A model generated the notes under the pieces. It searched no databases. It was given only the letters and a program-made list of their open reading frames with translations, and had not been told where the DNA came from. Source: an uncultured Eubacteriales bacterium (lineage in GTDB: Bacteria > Bacillota > Clostridia > Oscillospirales > Acutalibacteraceae). Taken from it: a stretch of 5,902 nt of DNA. The stretch's first letter is position 1, and each line of letters begins with the position of its first letter. The position numbers and the translations under genes were made by a program. The stretch spans positions 1 to 5,902 of the forward strand of contig CAKUMQ010000100.1 in assembly GCA_934667845.1 (NCBI GenBank), read 5' to 3'. This document shows, piece by piece, positions 1 through 5,674 of the stretch.

Positions 1-791
1 GGCTTGCCCATCAGCGTGAGGAGCAGCAAAGCGCGGCGGACCGGGAGCAGAAGCGCATTTTCGGCGATCTGCTGACTGCGGAGCTGCACCGCATCCCGCG
101 CGGCGCGGAATATGCGGAGCTGGTCAATTACTATGACCCTAAGTGCAGGACAGTGAGGATTCCGCTGGATCCGTCGCTCTCTCCCTCCCGCAATGCGCAA
201 AAATATTATAAGGAATACCGCAAGGCGCAGACTGCCGAGCGTGTACTTGCCGAGCAGATCTCCGCGGGCGAGGAGGAGCTGCACTATCTCGAGTCGGTGT
301 CCGATGCCCTCTCGCGCGCCGCTTCGTCGCGCGAGGTGGAGGAGCTGCGCTTTGAACTGGCGGACGCCGGGTATCTGCGGCTTGGCGGGGGGCAGAAGCG
401 TCGTCCTGCGCCGCTCGGCCCGCTGACCTATCGCTCGGAGGACGGGTATACGATCCTTGTCGGACGGAATAATCAGCAAAACGATCAGCTGACGCTGCGC
501 ATGGCCAAAGGGGATGACCTGTGGCTGCATGTGCGCAACATCCCCGGCTCGCATGTGATCGTGCTGACAGGCGGCGCCACGCCTCCGGCGCGCACGGTGG
601 AGCAGGCGGCTATGCTTGCCGCCGTTCACTCCTCCGCCTCCGGCTCGGCACAGGTGCCGGTGGAGTACACGCTTGTGCGGTATGTGCATAAGCCGCGCGG
701 CGCACGCCCCGGCAAGGTGATCTATGACCACCAGCAGACCGCCTATGTGACGCCGTCTGCCGCCGAAACAGAGGGCTGGAAAATAGAGTAA
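1..791 (+). CDS. rqcH: RqcH / NFACT-family ribosome quality control protein (C-terminal part; 5' end outside the window)
   Basis: Only the last 262 codons are present; the first complete codon is at position 3 and the frame is open to the left edge. Family knowledge: RqcH (Rqc2/NEMF homologue, formerly called fibronectin-binding protein, FbpA/YloA) binds stalled 50S subunits carrying peptidyl-tRNA and recruits tRNA-Ala to add C-terminal alanine tails that mark the nascent chain for degradation. Seen here, in fragment numbering: a family segment with FGDLLTAEL (about 20-28) and NYYD (42-45); LDPSLSPSRNAQKYYKEY (55-72), the usual entry to the central coiled coil (about 62-120); then the C-terminal NFACT-R (DUF814) domain with GRNNQQND (154-161), DDLWLHVRNIPGSHVI (171-186), and VRYVHKPRGARPGKVIYD (225-242). 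The N-terminal NFACT-N domain and helix-hairpin-helix are outside the window. A GTG at 153 lies inside the conserved LDP segment and is not a start. No clear terminator follows. Identification is confident; partial because of the window edge, with no sign of breakage. Confidence 0.95.
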   Translation, partial: LAHQREEQQSAADREQKRIFGDLLTAELHRIPRGAEYAELVNYYDPKCRTVRIPLDPSLSPSRNAQKYYKEYRKAQTAERVLAEQISAGEEELHYLESVSDALSRAASSREVEELRFELADAGYLRLGGGQKRRPAPLGPLTYRSEDGYTILVGRNNQQNDQLTLRMAKGDDLWLHVRNIPGSHVIVLTGGATPPARTVEQAAMLAAVHSSASGSAQVPVEYTLVRYVHKPRGARPGKVIYDHQQTAYVTPSAAETEGWKIE

Positions 792-887
792 AAGCGAAAA
801 TTAGGGCGAATTATCCAAAATCAAGAAATATTTTTGCACACATAAAACGTCTTTTTTGCAATCTGAATAATTATTGTAAAAAAAGTG

Positions 888-916
888 TTGACATTTGCGC
901 CCGAATCGTTTAATAT
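888..916 (+). promoter_or_regulatory. Sigma-A-type promoter of the sigma factor gene
   Basis: A perfect -35 hexamer TTGACA (888-893) is followed by a 17-base spacer and TAATAT (911-916) as -10, so transcription would start at about 923. The upstream flank (about 862-887) is AT-rich, with an AATAATTATT palindrome at 866-875 and a seven-A run, which could act as an UP element. I see no sequence close to a Spo0A box. The promoter overlaps the longest possible reading frame of the sigma factor, which shows that the GTG at 885 cannot be the start for transcripts made here. Confidence 0.8.
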
Positions 917-941
917 ATACCTATATCTGTTAGATGAGCGG

Positions 942-1535
942 GTGTTGCGCGGTTTGGAAGGCGAAAAGCGTTGGACGTCCGATTCCCCGGATGAGGAGTT
1001 GGCGGCTGCCTATGCGCGCGGCGACGAGGCGGCTTTTGCCCGTTTGGTGCAGCGGTATCTGCCGCTGATCCGGCGGCAGAGCAGGGGCTTTTCCGTTTCC
1101 GCGGCGGAACGGGAGGATCTCGTGCAGGAGGGACTTTTGGGTCTGTTTTCCGCTGTGCGGGCGTTTTGTCCCGAAAAGGGAGAGGCGTTTCGCCCCTTTG
1201 CGCTGACCTGCTGCAAAAACCGTATGCGTTCCCATGTGCGGAGGCTGCCCGATCCGGTGACGTGTGATCCGGATGGGGAGGAGTCGCTGAACGCACTTCC
1301 CGACGGCGGGATGCAGGATCCCGTGCGGCGGCTGCTTCGCCGCGAGGAGGCCGCCTGTCTGCGGGATTGGCTTCGGGATCGGCTTTCCGAGAGGGAATAT
1401 GCGGTGCTGATGCTCTTTCTGGACGGATATTCTTATGAGGAGATCGCCAGATCCTGTGTGCTCTCTGTCAAAGCGGTGGATAATGCGCTTTGGCGCGCGC
1501 GGCGGAAGATCGGCCGTGCGCTGATTCCTCAGTAA
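942..1535 (+). CDS. Sigma-70 family RNA polymerase sigma factor, SigH-like
   Basis: The product is about 197 residues from the GTG at 942. The longer frame back to GTG 885 would run through the -35 and -10 elements, and the alternatives TTG 945 and TTG 954 are equally poor in Shine-Dalgarno sequence, so the start is uncertain by a few codons. Region 2: DEELAAAYARGDEAAFARLV (17-36) matches the opening helix of SigH/SigF-type factors, and REDLVQEGLLGLFSAVRAF (57-75) is the core-binding signature. Region 4: LSEREYAVLMLFLDGYSYEE (148-167), followed by IARSCVLSVKAVDNALWRARRKI, is the -35-binding helix-turn-helix and closely parallels the C-terminus of Bacillus SigH (LDGRSYQEI, KSIDNALQR). No region 1 or 3 is evident. 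The -10 recognition stretch (about 89-101, CCKNRMRSHVRR) differs from SigH's ITRQIITAIK, so this may be a SigH-like paralogue, not the sporulation/competence factor itself; for that reason no symbol is given. It follows rqcH by about 150 bases with its own promoter. Confidence 0.88.
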   Translation: MLRGLEGEKRWTSDSPDEELAAAYARGDEAAFARLVQRYLPLIRRQSRGFSVSAAEREDLVQEGLLGLFSAVRAFCPEKGEAFRPFALTCCKNRMRSHVRRLPDPVTCDPDGEESLNALPDGGMQDPVRRLLRREEAACLRDWLRDRLSEREYAVLMLFLDGYSYEEIARSCVLSVKAVDNALWRARRKIGRALIPQ

Positions 1536-1557
1536 AAAACGGCGGCAGTCCGTTTTT
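1535..1557 (+). terminator. Weak intrinsic terminator or attenuator after the sigma factor gene
   Basis: AAAAACGG (1535-1542) pairs with CCGTTTTT (1550-1557) around the loop CGGCAGT, giving an 8-bp stem that overlaps the stop codon. Only three pairs are G-C and the U tract forms part of the stem, so termination is likely partial. It sits five bases before the tRNA-like element and could set the fraction of transcripts that read through into the zinc-ribbon gene. Because it is A/T-symmetric it might work in either direction. Confidence 0.45.
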
Positions 1558-1562
1558 GATAT

Positions 1563-1624
1563 GCCCGGGTAGCTTAAGCAGAGCGTTGGTTTCAAAGGTG
1601 TCGGTCCAAGCCCGACGCGGGGCA
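1563..1624 (+). ncRNA. tRNA-like structured leader RNA upstream of the zinc-ribbon gene (unassigned)
   Basis: This 62-base stretch reads like a shortened tRNA. An acceptor-like stem pairs GCCC (1563-1566) with GGGC (1620-1623), with T1562-A1624 extending it; over seven positions 5 of 7 pair. T1570 and A1571 sit where U8 and A9 would be. A D-arm-like hairpin follows, GCTT (1572-1575) with GAGC (1581-1584), loop AAGCA. A T-arm-like hairpin has a perfect 5-bp stem, GTCGG (1600-1604) with CCGAC (1612-1616), and the 7-base loop TCCAAGC, which differs from a standard T loop mainly by C in place of U55. The segment between (1585-1599) is about ten bases too short for an anticodon arm and no CCA follows, so it cannot be a normal tRNA. 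TTGG (1586-1589) could also pair with CCAA (1606-1609) in the loop, a pseudoknot typical of regulatory leaders. It could be a tRNA relic, a tRNA-mimicking cis-regulator, or an unassigned riboswitch-like motif; I recognise no named family. Confidence 0.4.
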
Positions 1625-1657
1625 AAAATACTATTATCTTAAAGCGAGGTAAACAAC

Positions 1658-1936
1658 ATGTACGAAGACAAGACTCTCATTTGCAAAGAATGCGGCAACG
1701 AATTTGTGTTCACTGCCGGTGAGCAGGAGTTCTACGCCGAAAAGGGCTTTGTGAATGAGCCCCAGCGTTGCAAGGCTTGCCGCGATGCGCGCAAGTCCGC
1801 TGCGAAGCCGGAGCGCGAGATGCATACTGCGATCTGCGCCAACTGCGGCAAGGAGTGCAAAGTGCCCTTCAAGCCCCGTGAGGATCGTCCGGTGTATTGC
1901 AGCGAGTGCTTTGCTGCGATGAAGCAGGAAGGCTGA
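1658..1936 (+). CDS. Small double zinc-ribbon protein
   Basis: A 92-residue protein with two treble four-cysteine sites. The first uses C9/C12 (CKEC) and C38/C41 (CKAC), enclosing a conserved-looking EFVFTAGEQEFYAEKGF stretch (15-31). The second uses C60/C63 (CANC) and C81/C84 (CSEC), enclosing VPFKPREDRPVY (69-80). There is one further cysteine, C67, and a basic linker (about 42-53, with RKSAAKPER). No membrane segment or signal peptide is seen, so it should be cytoplasmic. Small zinc-ribbon proteins that begin MYEDKTL-CK-CG are, from memory, widespread in clostridia and annotated only as zinc-ribbon domain proteins; the function is unknown. Nucleic-acid or ribosome binding is a reasonable inference from the fold and basic linker, not shown. 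The start is firm: GCGAGG (1644-1649 region) lies 8 bases before ATG 1658. It follows the sigma factor and the tRNA-like leader, with no good promoter between, and ends before a strong terminator. Confidence 0.92.
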   Translation: MYEDKTLICKECGNEFVFTAGEQEFYAEKGFVNEPQRCKACRDARKSAAKPEREMHTAICANCGKECKVPFKPREDRPVYCSECFAAMKQEG

Positions 1937-1951
1937 GTTTTCAAGCATAAT

Positions 1952-1982
1952 AGACCGCCCGTCGGCTGACGGGCGGTCTTTT
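1952..1982 (+). terminator. Strong intrinsic terminator of the zinc-ribbon transcript
   Basis: AGACCGCCCGTC (1952-1963) and GACGGGCGGTCT (1968-1979) form a perfect 12-bp, G-C-rich stem closed by the tetraloop GGCT, followed by a short T run (1979-1982). It lies 15 bases after the stop codon. Read on the minus strand the hairpin is followed by ATTATGC without a T run, so it would be only a poor terminator for the converging membrane protein gene, for which no other terminator is visible between 1983 and 2018. Confidence 0.93.
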
Positions 1983-2018
1983 GCTGTTTGTGTGCTTGTT
2001 TTCGGGAGAGGGTATGAC

Positions 2019-4055
2019 TTACAAAAACCAGTTTTTCAGGATCAGAAAGCTGTCCGGACGGTAAATCTCCAAATGAGAATTGGCGATTCCTTTGAAAAAT
2101 TCCGTCCACAGCAGCAACGCGCCCGCTGTGACAAACAGTGTGAGCAGACGGCGCTTTTGCGCGTCTGCCCCGGCCCGTGCCGTCAGCGCGAGCGCCGTGA
2201 CGGCGGCGGAGAGCAGCAAAAGCCACTGCACATCGCAGGGATAGCGGGGCAGCAGTCCGCCCATTTGCGCGTCTAATATGACCACGATCAAGGCAAAGGC
2301 AACCGATGTCCATATAGGCAGCCACAGTCGTTTCTGCCGCAATTCATGGCGGACACAGCCGGAAAAGGCGGTCGCCCAGACAAAAAGGTGGGTAAACAGT
2401 ACGCCGCCGTACATGCTTTCCTGTACGGTTGCGCCGATATATTCCGTTGCAAACGGCACCGCGTGTACATACGGGAAGATAAGGTCGATGTTCGGAAGGC
2501 GGAACAGATAGGCGAGCAGCCCGTCCGGTATGCGTGCAAGGGCAAACCCGCGTTTGGTCATGTCATTGGTGGTGAGGTTGTAATTTGCGCCGAAATCCGT
2601 GACCGATCCGAACCGTACATAGTTATACGCCATGACACCGGCGGCAATCAGGATAAACGGCACGGCAAAGCACAAAAGGTGCCCCCATTTGCGGCGGGTA
2701 TACCGCGGATGCCGACAGAGGAAGTAGCCGCCGAACAGAAACAGGCTGAAAAAGGAGCCGATGAGGAACTGGGGACGGCAGCCCGCCACCAGCGCCATGC
2801 ACAGCGAACCGGCGGCAAAGGAGACAGCCGCGTGCCGCGGGCGGTCGGCAGAGGAAACGGTGTCGGCCAGCTCCGCCGACGCGTGGACCCAGAAGCTCAG
2901 CCCCCAAAGGCTCAGGGCGATGGCGAGCAGGACGGGCAGGCAGTAAAAGCACGGGCACAGCAGCATCTGTATGGTGCCGACGCCGTTGGCGAGGATCAGC
3001 GAGAGCAGCAGAAAGACGCCGGTGGAGGTGTCGGGGAACCAGCGGCGGACGATCTGCCGCATCAAAGCAAACGCCCCGCCCAGTGCAGCCAGCGCCGACA
3101 ACAAGATCCCGACCCATGTCGGGAATGCCGCGCCGGTGAGCAGATAATACGGAAAATAAAACAGCAGCTCCGGCACAATGCCGAAGTAGACGTAATAGTG
3201 TCCTTTATAATAGGCGACGTCCCAGGGGGAGCCGGGCGCGGTCTTGCTGCGCAGCGCCGTGTCATAGGGATTTTCCATCTGGTCAAGCGCCTCGTTCGGC
3301 GCAATATCCAGATCGACCCGCCCCTTTGCCAGGGACTCGGCAAGCTGCGCATACTGATAATGATGTGACCAGGCCGGTCGGATCAGAAAGGTGTTCAGCC
3401 GGGGGAGAACCGCAAAAAAAGCGGCGTTGATCAGCAGAACGAGCAGGATCAAAGCGTCGCTTGTGCGGGAGCGCAGAAGCGGAAGCCGATAGATAAACGA
3501 AGCGGGGCGGAACAGCCATATGCCGCACAGCAGCAGGAAGATCACGCCGAACCGGCTCAGGGAGAAAAAGAGCGGCACGCGGGCATTAAGCGTCAGATCG
3601 CGGATCACGACCTCTTTTGCCGTTGACGGAAACTGAATGGTCAGCGTGTGCAGCCTGCCGTAGGTGTGCAGGCGGATATAGGCGCTTTTCGGTGCGGCGG
3701 CATAGATGGTCGGCTTGCCGAGCGTGTAGGCTTCGGCGTGTCCGTCGTCAACGGCGGAAAGCGTAACGGCGACAGGGATCACGTCGCCGCTTTCGCTGCG
3801 GCATACGGCATCCAGATGCAGATACCGCACGGTATCCGGCACGTCGTCTAGGGTGAGTGTGCCGTTTTCGGCGGTCAGCGTATACCCGCCGTCCTCGCGC
3901 GGGGTCAGCCCGCTGCCGACCAGATAGGCGGGAAATGTCGGCTGGCTGCCCAGCGAGAGCAGCGCACGGCCGCCAGCCCAGAGCAGTTCAAGACACAGCG
4001 CCGCCGCCAAAAGCCCGAGCAAAACGGCGAGCCGCCTTTTTCCCTTTTTGTTCAT
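2019..4055 (-). CDS. Polytopic membrane protein, putative GT-C-type glycosyltransferase-like protein
   Basis: A 678-residue protein with about 13 hydrophobic segments. Order: short basic N-terminus (MNKKGKRR); transmembrane helix 9-29; a polar, beta-rich region (about 36-158) that should lie outside the membrane; paired helices at about 162-183 and 199-218; a second polar loop (about 225-285); then helices spread over about 287-478, a long loop (about 479-545), and four more helices to 654. The loop segments PAWSHHYQYAQLAESLAKGR (227-246), ENPYD (261-265), WDVAYYKGHYYVYFGIVPEL (278-297) and FGANYNLTTNDMTKRGF (488-504) resemble conserved segments I associate with uncharacterised Firmicute and actinobacterial membrane proteins near the GT-C (GT39/PMT-like) class. 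By analogy it may use a polyprenyl-linked sugar to modify envelope polymers; donor and acceptor cannot be told from sequence. The start is well set: GGAGGG lies six bases before ATG (4055). It stands alone, convergent with the zinc-ribbon gene and downstream of glyA, which has its own terminator. Confidence 0.85.
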   Translation of the reverse strand: MNKKGKRRLAVLLGLLAAALCLELLWAGGRALLSLGSQPTFPAYLVGSGLTPREDGGYTLTAENGTLTLDDVPDTVRYLHLDAVCRSESGDVIPVAVTLSAVDDGHAEAYTLGKPTIYAAAPKSAYIRLHTYGRLHTLTIQFPSTAKEVVIRDLTLNARVPLFFSLSRFGVIFLLLCGIWLFRPASFIYRLPLLRSRTSDALILLVLLINAAFFAVLPRLNTFLIRPAWSHHYQYAQLAESLAKGRVDLDIAPNEALDQMENPYDTALRSKTAPGSPWDVAYYKGHYYVYFGIVPELLFYFPYYLLTGAAFPTWVGILLSALAALGGAFALMRQIVRRWFPDTSTGVFLLLSLILANGVGTIQMLLCPCFYCLPVLLAIALSLWGLSFWVHASAELADTVSSADRPRHAAVSFAAGSLCMALVAGCRPQFLIGSFFSLFLFGGYFLCRHPRYTRRKWGHLLCFAVPFILIAAGVMAYNYVRFGSVTDFGANYNLTTNDMTKRGFALARIPDGLLAYLFRLPNIDLIFPYVHAVPFATEYIGATVQESMYGGVLFTHLFVWATAFSGCVRHELRQKRLWLPIWTSVAFALIVVILDAQMGGLLPRYPCDVQWLLLLSAAVTALALTARAGADAQKRRLLTLFVTAGALLLWTEFFKGIANSHLEIYRPDSFLILKNWFL

Positions 4056-4078
4056 GTGTATCCCTCCGCCTGCTTTTT

Positions 4079-4121
4079 TATAAAACGCCCCATCTTTTAT
4101 ATACGGCAGACAACTTCTGCC
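4079..4121 (-). repeat. Two inverted repeats in the leader of the membrane protein gene
   Basis: TATAAAA (4079-4085) and TTTTATA (4095-4101) form a 7-bp inverted repeat with a 9-base spacer. Next to it, GGCAGA (4105-4110) and TCTGCC (4116-4121) form a 6-bp hairpin around CAACT. The second lies right at the predicted transcription start (about 4118), so it could be an operator or a 5'-terminal hairpin; neither has a T run on either strand that would make it a terminator. The role is inferred from position only. Confidence 0.35.
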
Positions 4122-4124
4122 TCT

Positions 4125-4133
4125 ATTGTAGCA
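4125..4133 (-). promoter_or_regulatory. Probable extended -10 promoter of the membrane protein gene
   Basis: Read on the minus strand, TGCTACAAT combines an extended -10 TGn with TACAAT (one mismatch to TATAAT), about 70 bases before the start codon. No good -35 is visible 16-18 bases upstream (TTTTCT is the best), which fits extended -10 promoters. The rest of the gap to the glyA terminator (about 4134-4270) is AT-rich, apart from a CGGCG/CGCCG hairpin at 4204-4220; I see no gene in it. Confidence 0.5.
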
Positions 4134-4270
4134 TAAATTTCCTTAAGAGAAAAGGGAAAAGGCTTTAAAAATTCCTTAAAATATCCGGCTTTATTCATCC
4201 AAGCGGCGCACCAAACGCCGTTTGATCGGATGTGCTTTTCGCCATACGGCTTTTTTGCCTGCGCGGCGGC

Positions 4271-4306
4271 AAAAGAAAAAGAACCGGAGTGCTCCGGTTC
4301 TTTTTT
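4271..4306 (-). terminator. Intrinsic terminator of glyA, likely bidirectional
   Basis: GAACCGGA (4281-4288) pairs with TCCGGTTC (4293-4300) around GTGC. On the minus strand it is followed by TTTTT C TTTT (complement of 4271-4280), beginning about 20 bases past the glyA stop. The plus strand also has a six-T run (4301-4306), so it would work both ways. Just beyond, TTTTGCC (4253-4259) and GGCAAAA (4268-4274) could form a second hairpin overlapping the T tract. Confidence 0.9.
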
Positions 4307-4322
4307 GGCGTATTGTCCAAGG

Positions 4323-5573
4323 TCAATGCGCGGCTTCCTCGCCGTAGATGGGGAACTGCGCACAAAGCGCCATGGCCTCGCGGCTGACTGCTTCGCGGCT
4401 CTCCTCAAAACGGGAAACCGTATCGTCGATAAACCCGGCGATGCGCGCCATTTCCGCGACGCCGAAGCCGCGGGTGGTCACGGCAGGCGTGCCGAGCCGC
4501 AGGCCGCTGGTGATAAACGGGCTTTGCGGATCGCGCGGCACGGCGTTTTTGTTGGCGGTGATGTGCACCTCGTCCAGCCTGTGCTCCAGCTCCTTACCCG
4601 TGATGCCCTTGTTCTGCAGATCGAGCAGCATCAGGTGATTGTCGGTGCCGCCGCTGACGAGCCGGAACCCGCGCGCGGAAAGGGCGTCAGCGAGTGCGGC
4701 GGCGTTTTCGATCACGCGCTTTTGATACGCGACAAACTCCGGCTTCAGCGCCTCGCCCAGCGCTACCGCTTTGGCGGCAATAATGTGCATGAGCGGACCG
4801 CCCTGCGTGCCGGGGAAGATGGCTTTGTCTATCGTTTTGGCAAGCGCTTCGCGGCAGAGGATCATGCCGCCGCGCGGGCCGCGCAGCGTCTTGTGCGTCG
4901 TCGTGGTCACAACATCGGCGTAGGGCACGGGGCTTTGGTGCAGTCCGGCGGCGACCAGACCGGCAATGTGTGCCATATCCACCATCAGATATGCGCCGAC
5001 CTCGTCCGCGATTTTGCGGAATTCGGCAAAATCAATGGCGCGCGGATAGGCGGAGGCGCCTGCCAGAATCAATTTCGGCTTATGCTCATGCGCCAAAGCA
5101 CGGATGCGGTCATAGTCGAGCCGTTCGGTCTCGGGGTCGACACCGTAGGGGACGATGTGAAAATATTTGCCCGAAATATTGACGGGAGAGCCGTGGGAGA
5201 GATGACCGCCGTCCGCAAGGCTCATAGACAGCACGGTGTCGCCGGGGGACAGCAGCGCAAAAAATACGGCAAGATTGGCATTTGCGCCCGAGTGGGGCTG
5301 CACATTGGCGTGCTCTGCGCCGAACAGGCGGCAGGCGCGTGTCCGTGCCAGCTCCTCGACTTCATCGACGTAAACACAGCCGCCGTAGTACCGTTTGCCC
5401 GGATAACCCTCGGCGTATTTGTTGGTCAGTATACCGCCCGCGGCAAGCAGCACGGCGGGGGAGACGATGTTTTCCGAGGCGATCAGCTCAATATTCTGCT
5501 TCTGCCGTGTTAGCTCCCGGCTGCAGGCGGCATATACCTCTTCGTCATAGCGGGACAGTTCATCAAAAAACAT
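4323..5573 (-). CDS. glyA: Serine hydroxymethyltransferase
   Basis: A 416-residue cytoplasmic PLP enzyme that interconverts serine plus tetrahydrofolate with glycine plus 5,10-methylene-tetrahydrofolate, the main one-carbon source. It aligns along its whole length with E. coli GlyA (417 residues). Visible signatures: IELIASEN (28-35); LTNKYAEGYPGKRYYGG (49-65), with the active-site Y53 and E55; NVQPHSGANAN (90-100); GGHLSHGSPVN (122-132), with the PLP-stacking H125; MVDMAHIAGLVAAG (197-210), with D199 and H202; TTTTHKTLRGPRGG (223-236), with K228 as the Schiff-base lysine; FPGTQGGPLMH (253-263); SGGTDNHL (307-314); and TSGLRLGTPA (355-364), with the carboxylate-binding R359. Nothing catalytic is missing. 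The start chosen is ATG 5573, because AGAAAGGA lies nine bases upstream and the length then fits the family. ATG 5582 abuts that ribosome binding site, and the frame back to ATG 5648 would add 25 unrelated residues. It has its own promoter and terminator, so it is probably monocistronic. Confidence 0.98.
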   Translation of the reverse strand: MFFDELSRYDEEVYAACSRELTRQKQNIELIASENIVSPAVLLAAGGILTNKYAEGYPGKRYYGGCVYVDEVEELARTRACRLFGAEHANVQPHSGANANLAVFFALLSPGDTVLSMSLADGGHLSHGSPVNISGKYFHIVPYGVDPETERLDYDRIRALAHEHKPKLILAGASAYPRAIDFAEFRKIADEVGAYLMVDMAHIAGLVAAGLHQSPVPYADVVTTTTHKTLRGPRGGMILCREALAKTIDKAIFPGTQGGPLMHIIAAKAVALGEALKPEFVAYQKRVIENAAALADALSARGFRLVSGGTDNHLMLLDLQNKGITGKELEHRLDEVHITANKNAVPRDPQSPFITSGLRLGTPAVTTRGFGVAEMARIAGFIDDTVSRFEESREAVSREAMALCAQFPIYGEEAAH

Positions 5574-5581
5574 GGCGGACA

Positions 5582-5589
5582 TCCTTTCT
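5582..5589 (-). promoter_or_regulatory. Ribosome binding site that fixes the glyA start
   Basis: Minus-strand AGAAAGGA overlaps the in-frame ATG at 5582 by one base and lies nine bases before ATG 5573. The spacing suits 5573 and excludes 5582, three codons upstream. Confidence 0.7.
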
Positions 5590-5674
5590 GTACAGGAAAA
5601 ATGGGGAGTGGGCGGACGATCGGTAAACGGGGACTGCGGCGAATACATCGCGTGTCCACAGATGCTCTATCTAT

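Noticed and set aside
792..862. Intrinsic terminator for rqcH
   Set aside because: There are T runs (832-837, 852-857), but no stable hairpin stands directly before them; TTGCA/TGCAA (835-861) is only five pairs with a long loop.
1563..1624. Functional canonical tRNA gene
   Set aside because: The anticodon arm is missing, the acceptor stem has two mismatches out of seven, the D loop is too short, and no CCA follows.
930..1625. 231-codon minus-strand open frame opposite the sigma factor
   Set aside because: The plus strand carries unmistakable sigma region 2 and 4 motifs and a promoter; the antisense product is basic and featureless.
1634..1948. 104-codon minus-strand frame opposite the zinc-ribbon gene
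   Set aside because: It is the mirror of a gene with eight correctly spaced cysteines, a ribosome binding site and a terminator, and it would start next to that terminator.
2346..3368. 340-codon plus-strand open frame opposite the membrane protein gene
   Set aside because: The minus-strand protein has coherent membrane helices, a good ribosome binding site and conserved loops. The plus frame gives a low-complexity Q/R/A/G-rich product and no Shine-Dalgarno sequence.
4230..5513. 427-codon plus-strand open frame opposite glyA
   Set aside because: It lies antisense to a full-length, motif-complete glyA. The translation is rich in G, R, A and H with no family motif, as expected from the mirrored codon bias of a GC-rich gene.
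5574..5648. 25-codon N-terminal extension of glyA from ATG 5648
   Set aside because: No ribosome binding site precedes it, the added residues match nothing in the family, and the length from ATG 5573 already equals that of known GlyA proteins.
5574..5668. Riboswitch in the glyA leader (tetrahydrofolate, glycine or SAM type)
   Set aside because: The leader lacks recognisable conserved cores of these classes and has no terminator-like hairpin or stem that hides the ribosome binding site.
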